From Flavobacterium sp. WV_118_3 (GTDB lineage Bacteria; Bacteroidota; Bacteroidia; Flavobacteriales; Flavobacteriaceae): a stretch of DNA of 64,000 nucleotides. The notes beneath the pieces are model-generated. The model did not search any database. It had not been told where the DNA came from and saw only the letters and a list, made by a program, of their open reading frames with translations. A program made the position numbers and the translations under genes. Positions 24,845-33,390 of this stretch are shown in pieces (the stretch's first letter is position 1; every line of letters begins with the position of its first letter). The stretch covers positions 3,562,001-3,626,000 of the forward strand of contig NZ_CP156060.1 in assembly GCF_039778605.1 (NCBI RefSeq), written 5' to 3'.

Positions 24845-25234
24845 ATGAGCTCCATTTTTACCAAAATCATCAACGGCGAAATTCCCTGCCATAAAGTAGC
24901 GGAAGACGATAACTTTCTGGCATTTCTGGATATTAACCCAAATGCAAAAGGACACACGCTTTGTATTCCGAAAACGGAAATCAACAAGATTTTCGATATG
25001 GAAGAAGAACACTATCTGGAGCTGATGCGCTTTTCCAGAAAAGTAGCCAAAGCTTTGGAAAAAACCGTGGCTTGTAAACGAATCGGTATGGCTGTTGTTG
25101 GCCTTGAAGTACCGCATGTTCACGTACACCTTATTCCACTTCAGGACATGGACGATATGCGTTTCCAGCGTAAAACCAGTTTAACCCAACAACAATTTGA
25201 AGAGCTGGCACAAGCTATCGCCGGCAATCTTTAA
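24845..25234 (+). CDS. HIT family nucleotide-binding protein
   Basis: The 129-residue protein has the histidine triad HVHVHL in VPHVHVHLIPL, the N-terminal SIFTKIINGEIPCHKVAEDD and the LDINPNAKGHTLCIPK segment typical of HINT-like phosphoramidate hydrolases. These remove AMP from lysine- or aminoacyl-adenylates in vitro; the in vivo substrate is unclear. The gene starts five bases after greA, a common arrangement in Bacteroidota. Confidence 0.92.
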   Translation: MSSIFTKIINGEIPCHKVAEDDNFLAFLDINPNAKGHTLCIPKTEINKIFDMEEEHYLELMRFSRKVAKALEKTVACKRIGMAVVGLEVPHVHVHLIPLQDMDDMRFQRKTSLTQQQFEELAQAIAGNL

Positions 25235-25236
25235 GC

Positions 25237-26148
25237 ATGAAAAAAATAGCGTTGCTTTTGCTGCTTCTGGTTTCCGGAGCGGTGTTTGCGCAGGGTGCCG
25301 ACAGTGGCCTGTGGCTTTATGGTAAAAATGCAGGCTATTCGGAAGAGGATACAACTATTGAAAAAGAAGGAATTGTAGGCGTTGCAAACTGTTATGTCCG
25401 CGATATGCCATCAACTTCCGGAAAGTTGGTCGATTCCTTACAACTGGGGAAAAGAGTTGTGGTAAAAAGACTAACTCAGAAGACGCAGAAAATAAAAGGA
25501 ATCGATATGGATTGGGTGGAAATCCAATACAGATCCGGTAACGAAACCAAAAAAGGCTATCTATGGCTGGGTTTTCTGGCGCTTGATTTTAAAACCATCG
25601 AAAATCGTACTTTTCTAACGGCTTTAGAGCGTGTTATTGCCAAAAAAGAAGAGGAGGGTTATATCCGTTCGGAATATATTCTGGCGGTTAAAGTCCTGGA
25701 TCAAAACAATGCCCTGTTAGATAGTAAGGAAATCCGAAAAAATATTAGTGAAAGTCATTTTCACGAGCAAACCCTGATGGGCAATTACGGACTTCAGAAT
25801 ATACAAAATATCTACCGGATCCGTTTTAGCGGTGAAGCCTGTGGAATTCCTACCTACTATTTTTATTTCGGATGGACCGGAAAAAAACTACTGGTATTGC
25901 CCGAAAAGATGTCGGTTGCCGATGCCGGTGTTTACTACCATGGCGAAACGTTTATTTTTCCAGCTGAACCGGGCGGTAAACCAGGTCATATCTTTAAAAT
26001 TATTGAAGAAGCCGAAGAACAGGAATCATCCAATGAAAACGAATCCGTAATGGAAGAACAGGTCTGGAAAGAGACCTATACCTGGGATGGTGAAAAAGCA
26101 ACGTTTGTTAGAAAGAACCTGTTAAAAAAGGGGCTGATTAAGCAATAG
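25237..26148 (+). CDS. Exported SH3-domain protein of unknown function
   Basis: The 303-residue protein has a signal peptide (IALLLLLLVSGAVFAQG) and a bacterial SH3-like domain at about residues 45-110 (GVANCYVRDMPSTSGKLVDS, then GYLWLGFLAL). The rest, including GEACGIPTYYFYFGWTGKKL, is not recognised. SH3b domains often bind cell-wall peptides. It begins two bases after the HIT gene stop, so it belongs to the greA operon. Its end overlaps the convergent histidine kinase gene by 11 bases. Confidence 0.75.
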   Translation: MKKIALLLLLLVSGAVFAQGADSGLWLYGKNAGYSEEDTTIEKEGIVGVANCYVRDMPSTSGKLVDSLQLGKRVVVKRLTQKTQKIKGIDMDWVEIQYRSGNETKKGYLWLGFLALDFKTIENRTFLTALERVIAKKEEEGYIRSEYILAVKVLDQNNALLDSKEIRKNISESHFHEQTLMGNYGLQNIQNIYRIRFSGEACGIPTYYFYFGWTGKKLLVLPEKMSVADAGVYYHGETFIFPAEPGGKPGHIFKIIEEAEEQESSNENESVMEEQVWKETYTWDGEKATFVRKNLLKKGLIKQ

Positions 26149-27289
26149 CCTTTTTAAACGTAATCTGCATCGTGGTGCCTTTTCCAATTTCCGAATGCGC
26201 CACTTTAATTTTTCCACTGTGATATTCTTCTACGATACGTTTGGTTAGTGATAATCCAAGTCCCCAACCGCGTTTTTTGGTCGTAAATCCGGGGTCAAAT
26301 ATACTATTGAATAATTTCTTCGGAATACCACTTCCGGTATCACTCACTTTTATCTTTACAAAGCGTTCGGTGTCTTCGATCGCGATATGAAGTTTGCCTT
26401 TGCCTTTCATCGCATCGATGGCATTTTTAACCAGATTTTCGATGGTCCAACTATGTAAAGCCGGGTTCATCAATATATGAATCGGATAGTTCGGTGCCTG
26501 AAACGTAAATTCAACCTGTTTGGAAGTTCTCGATTTTAGATAGTCATAGGATTGTTCTGTTTCCTGTATCAGATCATGGTCTTCGAGTACCGGTTCGGAT
26601 CCGATTTTAGAAAAACGATCGGTAATGGTTTGTAGTCGGTTAATGTCTTTTTCAATTTCCGAAACGGTCGTCTCATCTACATCATCCGCTTTCATAATTT
26701 CGACCCATCCGATAAGCGATGATAGCGGTGTACCGATCTGATGTGCGGTTTCTTTTGCCATACCCGCCCATAGTTTGTTTTGGGTTGCCATTTTGCTGGC
26801 GCGGTAAAAACTGAAAATCATACCACTAAAAAACAGTCCGATAAGTACCAAGGCAATTGGATAGAACTTTAATTTGGTCAGTAGTGAAGAGTTTCCATAG
26901 TAGAGGTATTGGTTTTTACCGCCTAAATCCATAATAATCGGTTGGTTCTCCGAACGTAATTTGTTTAGATAGGCTTTAGAACGATCTGAATCGGCACTGA
27001 TTTCCTTGTCAACATTGATCATATTGATAATGCTGTCTTTGTCCGTCGTCTGGATAATCGGGATGGTGGTATTGTTGCTCAAAATCTGAAACGGAAGTTC
27101 CACTTCGGTGTTTTCATCGGCATTGTTCAGCGTTTTGGTAGCCGTGGCCCAAAGTTCCATCTTTAAACGTTCCTCGTCCTTAAATTTCTGGAAAAAAGTA
27201 TACGTATTCCATAATATGAAAACCAGAAAATTAAAGGAGCCTAAGATAATGATCCAACGGATAAGGTTACGTCTTTCGGAAAGATTCAT
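26138..27289 (-). CDS. Sensor histidine kinase (orphan)
   Basis: The 383-residue membrane kinase has helices at about 11-30 and 143-162 enclosing a ~110-residue periplasmic sensor. A HisKA-like region follows with H183 in KETAHQIGTPLSSLIGW, and a HATPase domain with an N-box (NLVKNAIDAM), KVSDTGSGIPKK and GWGLGLSLTKRIVEEY. No response-regulator gene is next to it, so it must signal to a distant partner. It is convergent with, and overlaps, the SH3 protein gene. Confidence 0.9.
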   Translation of the reverse strand: MNLSERRNLIRWIIILGSFNFLVFILWNTYTFFQKFKDEERLKMELWATATKTLNNADENTEVELPFQILSNNTTIPIIQTTDKDSIINMINVDKEISADSDRSKAYLNKLRSENQPIIMDLGGKNQYLYYGNSSLLTKLKFYPIALVLIGLFFSGMIFSFYRASKMATQNKLWAGMAKETAHQIGTPLSSLIGWVEIMKADDVDETTVSEIEKDINRLQTITDRFSKIGSEPVLEDHDLIQETEQSYDYLKSRTSKQVEFTFQAPNYPIHILMNPALHSWTIENLVKNAIDAMKGKGKLHIAIEDTERFVKIKVSDTGSGIPKKLFNSIFDPGFTTKKRGWGLGLSLTKRIVEEYHSGKIKVAHSEIGKGTTMQITFKKAIA

Positions 27290-27394
27290 GCGATACAGTA
27301 TTTGTGTTTAAAAGTAAGGAAAAGATATAAGGGAGCAAAAAGAAGATCGGGAAATGCTCCGGCGGGATCAAATTTTCCCGATTATCTGATCGGT

Positions 27395-27429
27395 TTTGTG
27401 GTTTCATTCCGGCTAAAAAAGTATATTTG
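27395..27429 (+). promoter_or_regulatory. Promoter of the flavin reductase gene
   Basis: TTTG at 27395-27398, a 23-base spacer, then TATATTTG at 27422-27429; the ATG follows 17 bases later. Confidence 0.6.
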
Positions 27430-27446
27430 TCAAAACTTTTACAACC

Positions 27447-28322
27447 ATGCTTAGTGTCGATCCAAAGGAGTTAAATCCGATGAAATTACAAGCGTATTTG
27501 CAAGGCGCTGTTGGTCCGAGGCCAATTGCTTTTGCCAGTACAATGGATGAAAACGGAAATCCGAATTTATCACCGTTCAGCTTTTTTAATGTGTTTAGTT
27601 CTAATCCGCCGATACTGATTTTTTCGCCGGCTAGAAGAGTACGGAACAATACGGTAAAGCATACTTTAATCAACGCGCAACAAACCAAAGAAGTGGTGAT
27701 TAATATTGTAAATTACCCGATCGTACAGCAGGCATCGTTATCGAGTACTGAATATGGTGATGGCGTAAATGAGTTCCTGAAATCCGGATTAACGATGGTT
27801 CCTTCGGATGTGGTAAAACCGTATCGTGTGGGCGAAAGTCCGGTACAATTTGAATGTAAAGTAAATGAAATCATCGAATTGGGAACTGAAGGTGGTGCCG
27901 GAAATCTGATTATTTGCGAAGTGGTGAAAATCCATATCGATGAAGCGATACTGGACGAAAACGGTGCAATCGATCAGCATAAAATTGATTTGGTATCCCG
28001 AATGGGCGGAAACTGGTATTCCAGAGCCAATATGGGGCTTTTTGAAGTGGAAAAACCACTGACCACATTGGGAATTGGTGTCGATGCTATTCCGGATTTT
28101 ATCAAAGAAAGCCCGGTTTTCGACGGGAATGATCTGGGGAAATTAGGAAATGTAGAAGCCTTGCCAACCGACGAAGATATCGCGATCTTTGTAAAAGAAG
28201 ATTTTGGCGTAAAAGCGGTGATTAGTGCCGACGATGAAACCAAAAAACACCAGATGGCCAAAGAATATCTGGACAATAATGAAGTAGCAACCGCATGGAA
28301 GGTACTTTTATCTAAAAAATAA
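27447..28322 (+). CDS. Flavin reductase family protein (FMN-binding split barrel)
   Basis: The 291-residue protein has the flavin-reductase-like fold: AVGPRPIAFASTMDENGNPN, then LSPFSFFNVFSSNPPIL and VVINIVNYPIV, with FMN-contacting residues expected in these strands. A C-terminal ~90-residue extension is poorly characterised. Such proteins reduce FMN or act as small oxidoreductases; the electron partner cannot be named here. It has its own promoter and is followed by the DUF3127 gene after 50 bases. Confidence 0.87.
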   Translation: MLSVDPKELNPMKLQAYLQGAVGPRPIAFASTMDENGNPNLSPFSFFNVFSSNPPILIFSPARRVRNNTVKHTLINAQQTKEVVINIVNYPIVQQASLSSTEYGDGVNEFLKSGLTMVPSDVVKPYRVGESPVQFECKVNEIIELGTEGGAGNLIICEVVKIHIDEAILDENGAIDQHKIDLVSRMGGNWYSRANMGLFEVEKPLTTLGIGVDAIPDFIKESPVFDGNDLGKLGNVEALPTDEDIAIFVKEDFGVKAVISADDETKKHQMAKEYLDNNEVATAWKVLLSKK

Positions 28323-28372
28323 TAGGCGGTTTAGCGATAAACCTCACGATAAAAACAATTAATATTTTTACT

Positions 28373-28756
28373 ATGGAAGTTACAGGGAAAATAAAAGTGA
28401 TTAACGGAACACAGCAAATCAGTGCCAGTTTTAAAAAGAGAGAGTTGGTTGTAACTACAGAAGAGCAATATCCACAACATATTATGGTTGAGTTTACTCA
28501 GGATAAATGTGAATTGCTAGACAGTTATAAAGTAGGAGAGCAGGTTAAAGTGTCAATTAACCTAAGAGGTAGAGAGTGGGTTAATCCACAGGGTGAAGCT
28601 AAATATTTCAATACAATCCAGGGATGGCGTATCGAAAGAATGCAAGCGGAAGCTCCTGCAGGATATGCACAACCAATGCCTGCGGTTCCGGCAGCCGATG
28701 CTTTTGAACCGGCATCCAATTTTAACGAAGAAGAACACGACGATTTACCGTTCTAA
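28373..28756 (+). CDS. DUF3127 family protein
   Basis: A 127-residue cytoplasmic protein. Residues 1-95 form a beta-rich, OB-fold-like region (TGKIKVINGTQQISASFKKR, VSINLRGREWVNPQGEAKYF); the tail is alanine/proline-rich and ends in acidic EEHDDLPF. The tail resembles that of the SSB encoded at 7058 (ending NDDMPF). This suggests, without proof, a single-stranded nucleic-acid-binding protein that recruits partners in the same way. DUF3127 has no assigned function. It ends in a clear terminator. Confidence 0.82.
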   Translation: MEVTGKIKVINGTQQISASFKKRELVVTTEEQYPQHIMVEFTQDKCELLDSYKVGEQVKVSINLRGREWVNPQGEAKYFNTIQGWRIERMQAEAPAGYAQPMPAVPAADAFEPASNFNEEEHDDLPF

Positions 28757-28766
28757 TCCAAAAATA

Positions 28767-28805
28767 AAAATCCTGATGGTGCTAGCTTTCAGGATTTGTT
28801 TTTTA
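28767..28805 (+). terminator. Terminator after the DUF3127 gene
   Basis: AAATCCTGA (28768-28776) and TCAGGATTT (28789-28797) with a 12-base loop and a T-rich tail. Confidence 0.75.
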
Positions 28806-28811
28806 TAGCCC

Positions 28812-29459
28812 ATGTATTTTTTAACCAAAGAACTTTATTTTCCTCCGGTAACCGAAACGGATTTTTCCGGCATCCTGGCCGTTGGTGGCGATTTGTCGAC
28901 CGAGCGGTTGTTGTTGGCCTACAATTCGGGGATATTCCCTTGGTTTGAAGATGGGGAGCCGATCACCTGGTGGGCACCCGATCCGAGGATGGTGCTGCTT
29001 TTGGATGAGTTGATCATTTCGAAAAGTATGCGGAATGTTCTAAACCGGAATATGTTTACAGTGACTTTTAATCGGGATTTCCGCGCAGTGATTACGAATT
29101 GTCAGACCATTAAACGCGAAGGCCAAAACGGAACCTGGATTACCGACGATATGATTGAGGCGTATTGTAAGCTTCACGAGTTGGGTCATGCGCAATCGGT
29201 TGAGGTTTGGCAGGACGATCAGTTGGTTGGTGGCTTATATGGTGTGGATCTCGGTCATATCTTTTGTGGCGAGAGTATGTTTGCCAAAGTGTCGAATGCC
29301 TCGAAAGTGGCTTTTATCAAATTGGTGGAATACCTAAAAGCGAATAATTACCTGTTGTTGGATTGCCAGGTGTATAACGAACATCTGGAAAGTCTGGGTG
29401 CTTTCGAAGTGAACCGCGAAAGTTTTATGAAAGTATTGAAGAGTAGAAAAGCTGTGTAA
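28812..29459 (+). CDS. aat: Leucyl/phenylalanyl-tRNA--protein transferase
   Basis: Aat attaches Leu or Phe to proteins with N-terminal Arg or Lys, making them N-end-rule substrates for ClpS-ClpAP. The 215-residue protein shows the family's GILAVGGDLSTERLLLAYNS, GIFPWFEDGEPITWWAPDPR and GGLYGVDLGHIFCGESMF blocks. The terminator of the previous gene separates it from DUF3127, and its own hairpin overlaps the stop codon. clpS is not in the window. Confidence 0.95.
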   Translation: MYFLTKELYFPPVTETDFSGILAVGGDLSTERLLLAYNSGIFPWFEDGEPITWWAPDPRMVLLLDELIISKSMRNVLNRNMFTVTFNRDFRAVITNCQTIKREGQNGTWITDDMIEAYCKLHELGHAQSVEVWQDDQLVGGLYGVDLGHIFCGESMFAKVSNASKVAFIKLVEYLKANNYLLLDCQVYNEHLESLGAFEVNRESFMKVLKSRKAV

Positions 29460-29472
29460 AACAGCTTTTTTT
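29447..29472 (+). terminator. Terminator of aat
   Basis: AAAAGCTGT (29447-29455) and ACAGCTTTT (29461-29469) with a 5-base loop, then Ts. The loop contains the aat stop codon. Confidence 0.75.
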
Positions 29473-29485
29473 AGTTCCAGATTGC

Positions 29486-29518
29486 ACACCTGACAGGTTT
29501 CAAAAACCTGTCAGGTAT
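29486..29518. repeat. Palindromic repeat, canonical copy 2
   Basis: ACCTGACAGGT (29488-29498) and ACCTGTCAGGT (29506-29516) around a TTTCAAA centre. It lies between aat and the HTH gene, downstream of the aat terminator. Confidence 0.85.
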
Positions 29519-29602
29519 TGCGATTGTATTGTCTCTTTTAGGGATAATGTAGTACGATAATTTTAGTTATATTTATACCGTGAATTTTTAAAAATAGCTC
29601 GT

Positions 29603-30049
29603 ATGACACACTTCGATACGCCGGAAAAAAAGATACATCAGGGAAGAAATATTAAGCGTTTTCGCGAAATGCTGGGTATAAAACAGGAAGCGATGGCTTA
29701 TGAATTGGGCGATGACTGGAATCAGAAAAAAGTGTTTTTACTGGAACAAAGAGAAACGATTGAAGCCAATATATTGGCGCAGGTAGCTACAATATTAAGG
29801 GTGCCGGTACAGGCCATTGAAAACTTTGATGAAGAACAGGCTGTAAATATTATTACAAATACATTTAATAATGATAATGCTAGTATTACTGGCTTTCAAA
29901 CGGGTTACCAAAAAAATGAAAATTGTACATTTCATCCTATTGATAAATTAGTCGAACTGCATGACGAAAAAATAGCTTTATACGAGCGGATGTTAAAGGA
30001 GAAAGACGATATGATGACAAGACTGGAACAGTTGATACATCCTAAATAA
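29603..30049 (+). CDS. Helix-turn-helix (XRE-like) transcriptional regulator
   Basis: The 148-residue protein has an N-terminal HTH of the XRE type (residues ~13-68: GRNIKRFREMLGIKQEAMAY, then KVFLLEQRETIEANILAQVA). A middle region is rich in Asn and Thr. A C-terminal coiled-coil-like helix (LVELHDEKIALYERMLKEKD) probably mediates oligomerisation. It resembles small regulators common in Flavobacteriaceae, whose targets are unknown. No divergent partner gene is present and it is monocistronic with its own terminator. Confidence 0.82.
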   Translation: MTHFDTPEKKIHQGRNIKRFREMLGIKQEAMAYELGDDWNQKKVFLLEQRETIEANILAQVATILRVPVQAIENFDEEQAVNIITNTFNNDNASITGFQTGYQKNENCTFHPIDKLVELHDEKIALYERMLKEKDDMMTRLEQLIHPK

Positions 30050-30079
30050 CCTTGATGTAAAAAGAATAGAAGTATAAGG

Positions 30080-30107
30080 AGATTACCTGTTTAGGTAGTC
30101 TTTTTTT
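30080..30107 (+). terminator. Terminator of the HTH gene
   Basis: AGATTACCT (30080-30088) and AGGTAGTCT (30093-30101), one G-T pair, 4-base loop, seven Ts. Confidence 0.8.
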
Positions 30108-30117
30108 ATTTAACGCT

Positions 30118-30150
30118 ACACCTGACAGGTTTCCAAAACCTGTCAGGTGT
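30118..30150. repeat. Palindromic repeat, canonical copy 3
   Basis: ACACCTGACAGGT and ACCTGTCAGGTGT around TTTCCAAA, 33 bases, a perfect dyad except at the centre. It is located between the convergent HTH and thiF genes and matches the in-gene copy at 33706-33738 at 31 of 33 positions. Confidence 0.88.
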
Positions 30151-30154
30151 GGTC

Positions 30155-30865
30155 TTAAAAGCTTAATTTCGTAAACTGCCACGACAGGGTATTAAAAAGG
30201 ACCAATTCGTTTTGCAGTGTTGGTAAACCGATGATCAACTTTAAGGCTTCGTGCGCCATCATCGTACCGATTATTCCGGGTAAGGTTCCCATAACGCCAT
30301 TCAGACTGCAATTGGGTACATCTTTCGGATCGGGTGGCTCCGGAAATAAATCGCGGAGTTGTTTGCTTCCGTTATGATTAAAAACCGCCAGTTGTCCTTC
30401 AAATTTTAAAATACTACCGTAAACCAACGGTTTTTCCAAAGCAACGCAAGTGTCATTCACCAGGTATCGCGTCGCAAAATTATCACAACCATCAACTATC
30501 ACATCAAAATCCTGTAAAATGGAAATAGCATTTGCAGCGGTTAGTTTTTTATTAAAAACGAGGCAGCTGATTTCCGGGTTTAGATGTCGGATTACTACGG
30601 CTGCAATTTCTGCTTTTGGTTGATTAATATCCGCTTCCGTATATAAAATCTGACGGTGAAGGTTATGCATTTCTACCGTGTCAAAATCGATAATTCCCAA
30701 TGTACCCACTCCGGCTGTGGCAAGGTATTGTAGAATAGGACAACCCAAACCACCCGCACCGATAACCAGTACCTTGGCGTTTTTTAACCGTAACTGACCC
30801 GTTTCGCCAATTTCCGGTAGGAGCATCTGACGGTTGTATCGTAAAAAATCCTGTATTGTGATCAT
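30155..30865 (-). CDS. thiF: ThiF/MoeB-type adenylyltransferase for ThiS
   Basis: The 236-residue E1-like enzyme has the ATP site GAGGLGCPILQYLATAGVG, DFDTVEMHNLHRQILY, VDGCDNFATRYLVND and GVMGTLPGIIGTMMAHEALK. It should activate the C-terminal glycine of ThiS by adenylation for sulfur loading. The position as last gene of the thi operon, six bases after thiH, supports ThiF over MoeB. The CxxC zinc sites of longer homologues are not seen. A palindromic repeat follows the stop codon. Confidence 0.9.
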   Translation of the reverse strand: MITIQDFLRYNRQMLLPEIGETGQLRLKNAKVLVIGAGGLGCPILQYLATAGVGTLGIIDFDTVEMHNLHRQILYTEADINQPKAEIAAVVIRHLNPEISCLVFNKKLTAANAISILQDFDVIVDGCDNFATRYLVNDTCVALEKPLVYGSILKFEGQLAVFNHNGSKQLRDLFPEPPDPKDVPNCSLNGVMGTLPGIIGTMMAHEALKLIIGLPTLQNELVLFNTLSWQFTKLSF

Positions 30866-30871
30866 GTTTAA

Positions 30872-32002
30872 TTAGTTGTAACTGTTATCCCAGTCTTTCC
30901 AAACGGGTTCGTATCCTTTTGCCGCAATGATTTGTGCGATAATGGTGGCCGGACGTTCGTCACTGGTTTCAAATTGTTCCAACGATTGCGGGTCGACGGC
31001 ATAACCACCGGGATTGGTTTTCGATCCGGCACTCATACTGGTAACACCAATCGGGATAATATTATCGCGAAATTTTTCATTTTCCCGGGTAGAAATCGAA
31101 AGTTCCAGGTCTTCATTCCAAAGGCGATACGCACAAATAAGCTGCGTTAAGTCGCGGTCGTCCATGATAAAGTTGGGTTCGATAATACCTTCAGCCGGAC
31201 GTAACCGCGGAAAGGAAACCGAAAATTTACTTTGCCAGTAGGTTCGTTGCAGATAATCGAGGTGAAGCGCGTTAAAAAAACTATCCGTTCGCCAGTCTTC
31301 CAAACCTAACAATACGCCAAGTCCGATTTTATGGATACCGGCCGTTCCGATCCGATCGGGTGTTTCCAGTCGGAAGTCAAAGTTTGATTTCTTTCCTTTG
31401 GGATGGTACTGTTTGTAAACGTCCCGATGGTAGGTTTCCTGATACACCAATACGGAGTAAACACCGGCGTCGTGCAATTGCCGGTATTCGGTCTCTGAAA
31501 GCGGTTGTACTTCTACGGATATATTCGAAAAATCCGGTTTGATCTGCGCAATGGCTTTTAAAAAGTAATCGATATTTACCGTATAGTTGGCTTCTCCGGT
31601 AACCAATAATACATGATCAAATCCCATTTCTTTTAAAACAACGGTTTCCTGAGTGATTTCAGTTGCAGTTAGCGTACGCCGTTTGAGTTTGTTGTCAAAA
31701 CTAAAACCGCAATAGGTACAGATATTCTGGCATTCGTTACTGAGGTACATCGGCGCGTACATCTGTATCGTTTTTCCAAAGCGCTTTTTGGTCAGCGTAT
31801 GACTAATCTGCGCCATTTGCTCCAAATAGGGTTGTGCCGCCGGAGAAATTAAAGCGATAAAATCGTCCAGATTTCGTTTGGAGTTGACTAAGGCTTGTTC
31901 GACACGACTGGCCTGGGTTTGGTAAATTTTTGCCTGTACTGCGTCCCAGTCATATGCTTCGAAAACAGATTGGAATGTTTTTTCCATAACCGGCTTATTC
32001 AT
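30872..32002 (-). CDS. thiH: 2-iminoacetate synthase (radical SAM, tyrosine lyase)
   Basis: ThiH cleaves tyrosine to 2-iminoacetate and p-cresol, supplying the glycine-imine carbon/nitrogen of the thiazole. The 376-residue protein has the radical SAM motif CQNICTYC (C-x3-C-x2-C) in [17 protein letters not shown]. The family's partner glycine-rich and C-terminal [19 protein letters not shown] segments are also present. It needs anaerobic or low-oxygen chemistry, unlike the ThiO glycine oxidase route. Its start overlaps thiG by 8 bases. Confidence 0.95.
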   Translation of the reverse strand: MNKPVMEKTFQSVFEAYDWDAVQAKIYQTQASRVEQALVNSKRNLDDFIALISPAAQPYLEQMAQISHTLTKKRFGKTIQMYAPMYLSNECQNICTYCGFSFDNKLKRRTLTATEITQETVVLKEMGFDHVLLVTGEANYTVNIDYFLKAIAQIKPDFSNISVEVQPLSETEYRQLHDAGVYSVLVYQETYHRDVYKQYHPKGKKSNFDFRLETPDRIGTAGIHKIGLGVLLGLEDWRTDSFFNALHLDYLQRTYWQSKFSVSFPRLRPAEGIIEPNFIMDDRDLTQLICAYRLWNEDLELSISTRENEKFRDNIIPIGVTSMSAGSKTNPGGYAVDPQSLEQFETSDERPATIIAQIIAAKGYEPVWKDWDNSYN

Positions 32003-32765
32003 ATAAAAAAGATGTCAGCGGACTCGAGGCAGCGGCGTTACTTACGATAGGTGCCAAACGAGCCTCATACGCTTTACGTCCGGCGATTACGGCTTCTTTA
32101 AAGGCTTCGGCCATGCGCTCGGGATTTCCGGCCACAGCGATCGCCGTATTGACAAGTACAGCATCGGCTCCAAGCTCCATTGCTTTAGCGGCATCCGATG
32201 GTGCGCCTATTCCGGCATCAACAATAACGGGAACCTTGCTTTGTTCGATAATGATTTCCAGAAAGTCCTGGGTTTTTAACCCTTTGTTGCTTCCGATTGG
32301 TGCGCCCAATGGCATTACGGCAGCGGTTCCGGCATCTTCCAGTCGTTTGCACAAAACCGGATCGGCGTGGATATACGGGAGAATTACAAAACCAAGTTTG
32401 GCCAGTTCTTCGGTGGCTTTTAAGGTTTCGATCGGATCGGGTAACAGGTATTTCGGATCGGGATGGATTTCCAGTTTTAGCCAGTTGGTTTCCAAAGCTT
32501 CACGAGCCAATTGTGCCGCTAACACGGCTTCTTTAGCATTGCGGGCACCGGAGGTGTTGGGTAAAAGATGAATGTGTTGGTGTTGTAACGCTGTTAAAAG
32601 AGAGTCGGTTTCCTTTTGAAAATCGACACGTTTTAAGGCTACGGTTACCAATTCGCTTTCCGAAGCCAAAACGGCGGCTTCCATTTGGGCAGTCGATCCG
32701 AATTTTCCGGTGCCTGAAAATAAACGGGAACGAAAGGTTTTATCTGCGAGTTTAAAGGGTTCCAT
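31995..32765 (-). CDS. thiG: Thiazole synthase
   Basis: ThiG assembles the thiazole phosphate from DXP, ThiS thiocarboxylate and iminoacetate. The 256-residue TIM barrel has the Schiff-base region [20 protein letters not shown], the phosphate loop [12 protein letters not shown] and [23 protein letters not shown] comes from Dxs, whose gene is in the same window. The gene overlaps both thiE (14 bases) and thiH (8 bases), so translation is coupled. Confidence 0.96.
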   Translation of the reverse strand: MEPFKLADKTFRSRLFSGTGKFGSTAQMEAAVLASESELVTVALKRVDFQKETDSLLTALQHQHIHLLPNTSGARNAKEAVLAAQLAREALETNWLKLEIHPDPKYLLPDPIETLKATEELAKLGFVILPYIHADPVLCKRLEDAGTAAVMPLGAPIGSNKGLKTQDFLEIIIEQSKVPVIVDAGIGAPSDAAKAMELGADAVLVNTAIAVAGNPERMAEAFKEAVIAGRKAYEARLAPIVSNAAASSPLTSFLYE

Positions 32766-33384
32766 ATAGTTTTTGATTGAGTTGGGTGAGTAGTTGTTTT
32801 GGATTCGGATGTTCGCTGATCATTCCCGAAACGGCAATACCGTGGATGCCGGTTTCCAGTAGGGAATCAATATCATCTAAGGTGATGCCACCGATGGCAT
32901 ATATCGGGATATTGTACTGTAGTTCGGCTAACGATTGTAGGATGTCGGAATACCCACTATGACCTAATAGCGGACTTAATTTTTGTTTGGTGGGCGTAAA
33001 GCGAAACGGCCCCAAACCGATATAATCGCATTTTTCGTGATAGCGCTGGAATACCTGTTGTAAGGTGTTTGCCGTACCGCCAATTATTTTGTTGGTTCCA
33101 AGCAGTTGTCGGGCTTTGGATACGGCCATATCGTCCAATCCAAGGTGAACGCCATCGGCTTCAATTTGTTTGGCAATTTCGGTATTGTCGTTGATAATTA
33201 AGGTAGCGTTGTATTGCAAACAGCTTTTTTTGACGGATTCGGCTAAAAGATACTGCTCTTTTTCGGTTCCGTTTTTAAAGCGCAATTGAATCCATTTACC
33301 GCCATTTTCCAAAACGGATTCGATATGGTGCAATTGTTCACTTAGCGTGTCACCTTGTGAAATATACTGGAGTTTAGGAAGCAT
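32752..33384 (-). CDS. thiE: Thiamine-phosphate synthase
   Basis: ThiE joins HMP pyrophosphate and thiazole phosphate. The 210-residue TIM barrel has the pyrophosphate-binding WIQLRFKN (the family's QLR block), [45 protein letters not shown] and [12 protein letters not shown]. These conserved blocks are intact, so this copy is the better candidate for the true ThiE than the gene immediately upstream. It overlaps thiG by 14 bases. Confidence 0.93.
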   Translation of the reverse strand: MLPKLQYISQGDTLSEQLHHIESVLENGGKWIQLRFKNGTEKEQYLLAESVKKSCLQYNATLIINDNTEIAKQIEADGVHLGLDDMAVSKARQLLGTNKIIGGTANTLQQVFQRYHEKCDYIGLGPFRFTPTKQKLSPLLGHSGYSDILQSLAELQYNIPIYAIGGITLDDIDSLLETGIHGIAVSGMISEHPNPKQLLTQLNQKLYGTL

Positions 33385-33390
33385 AAAGCG

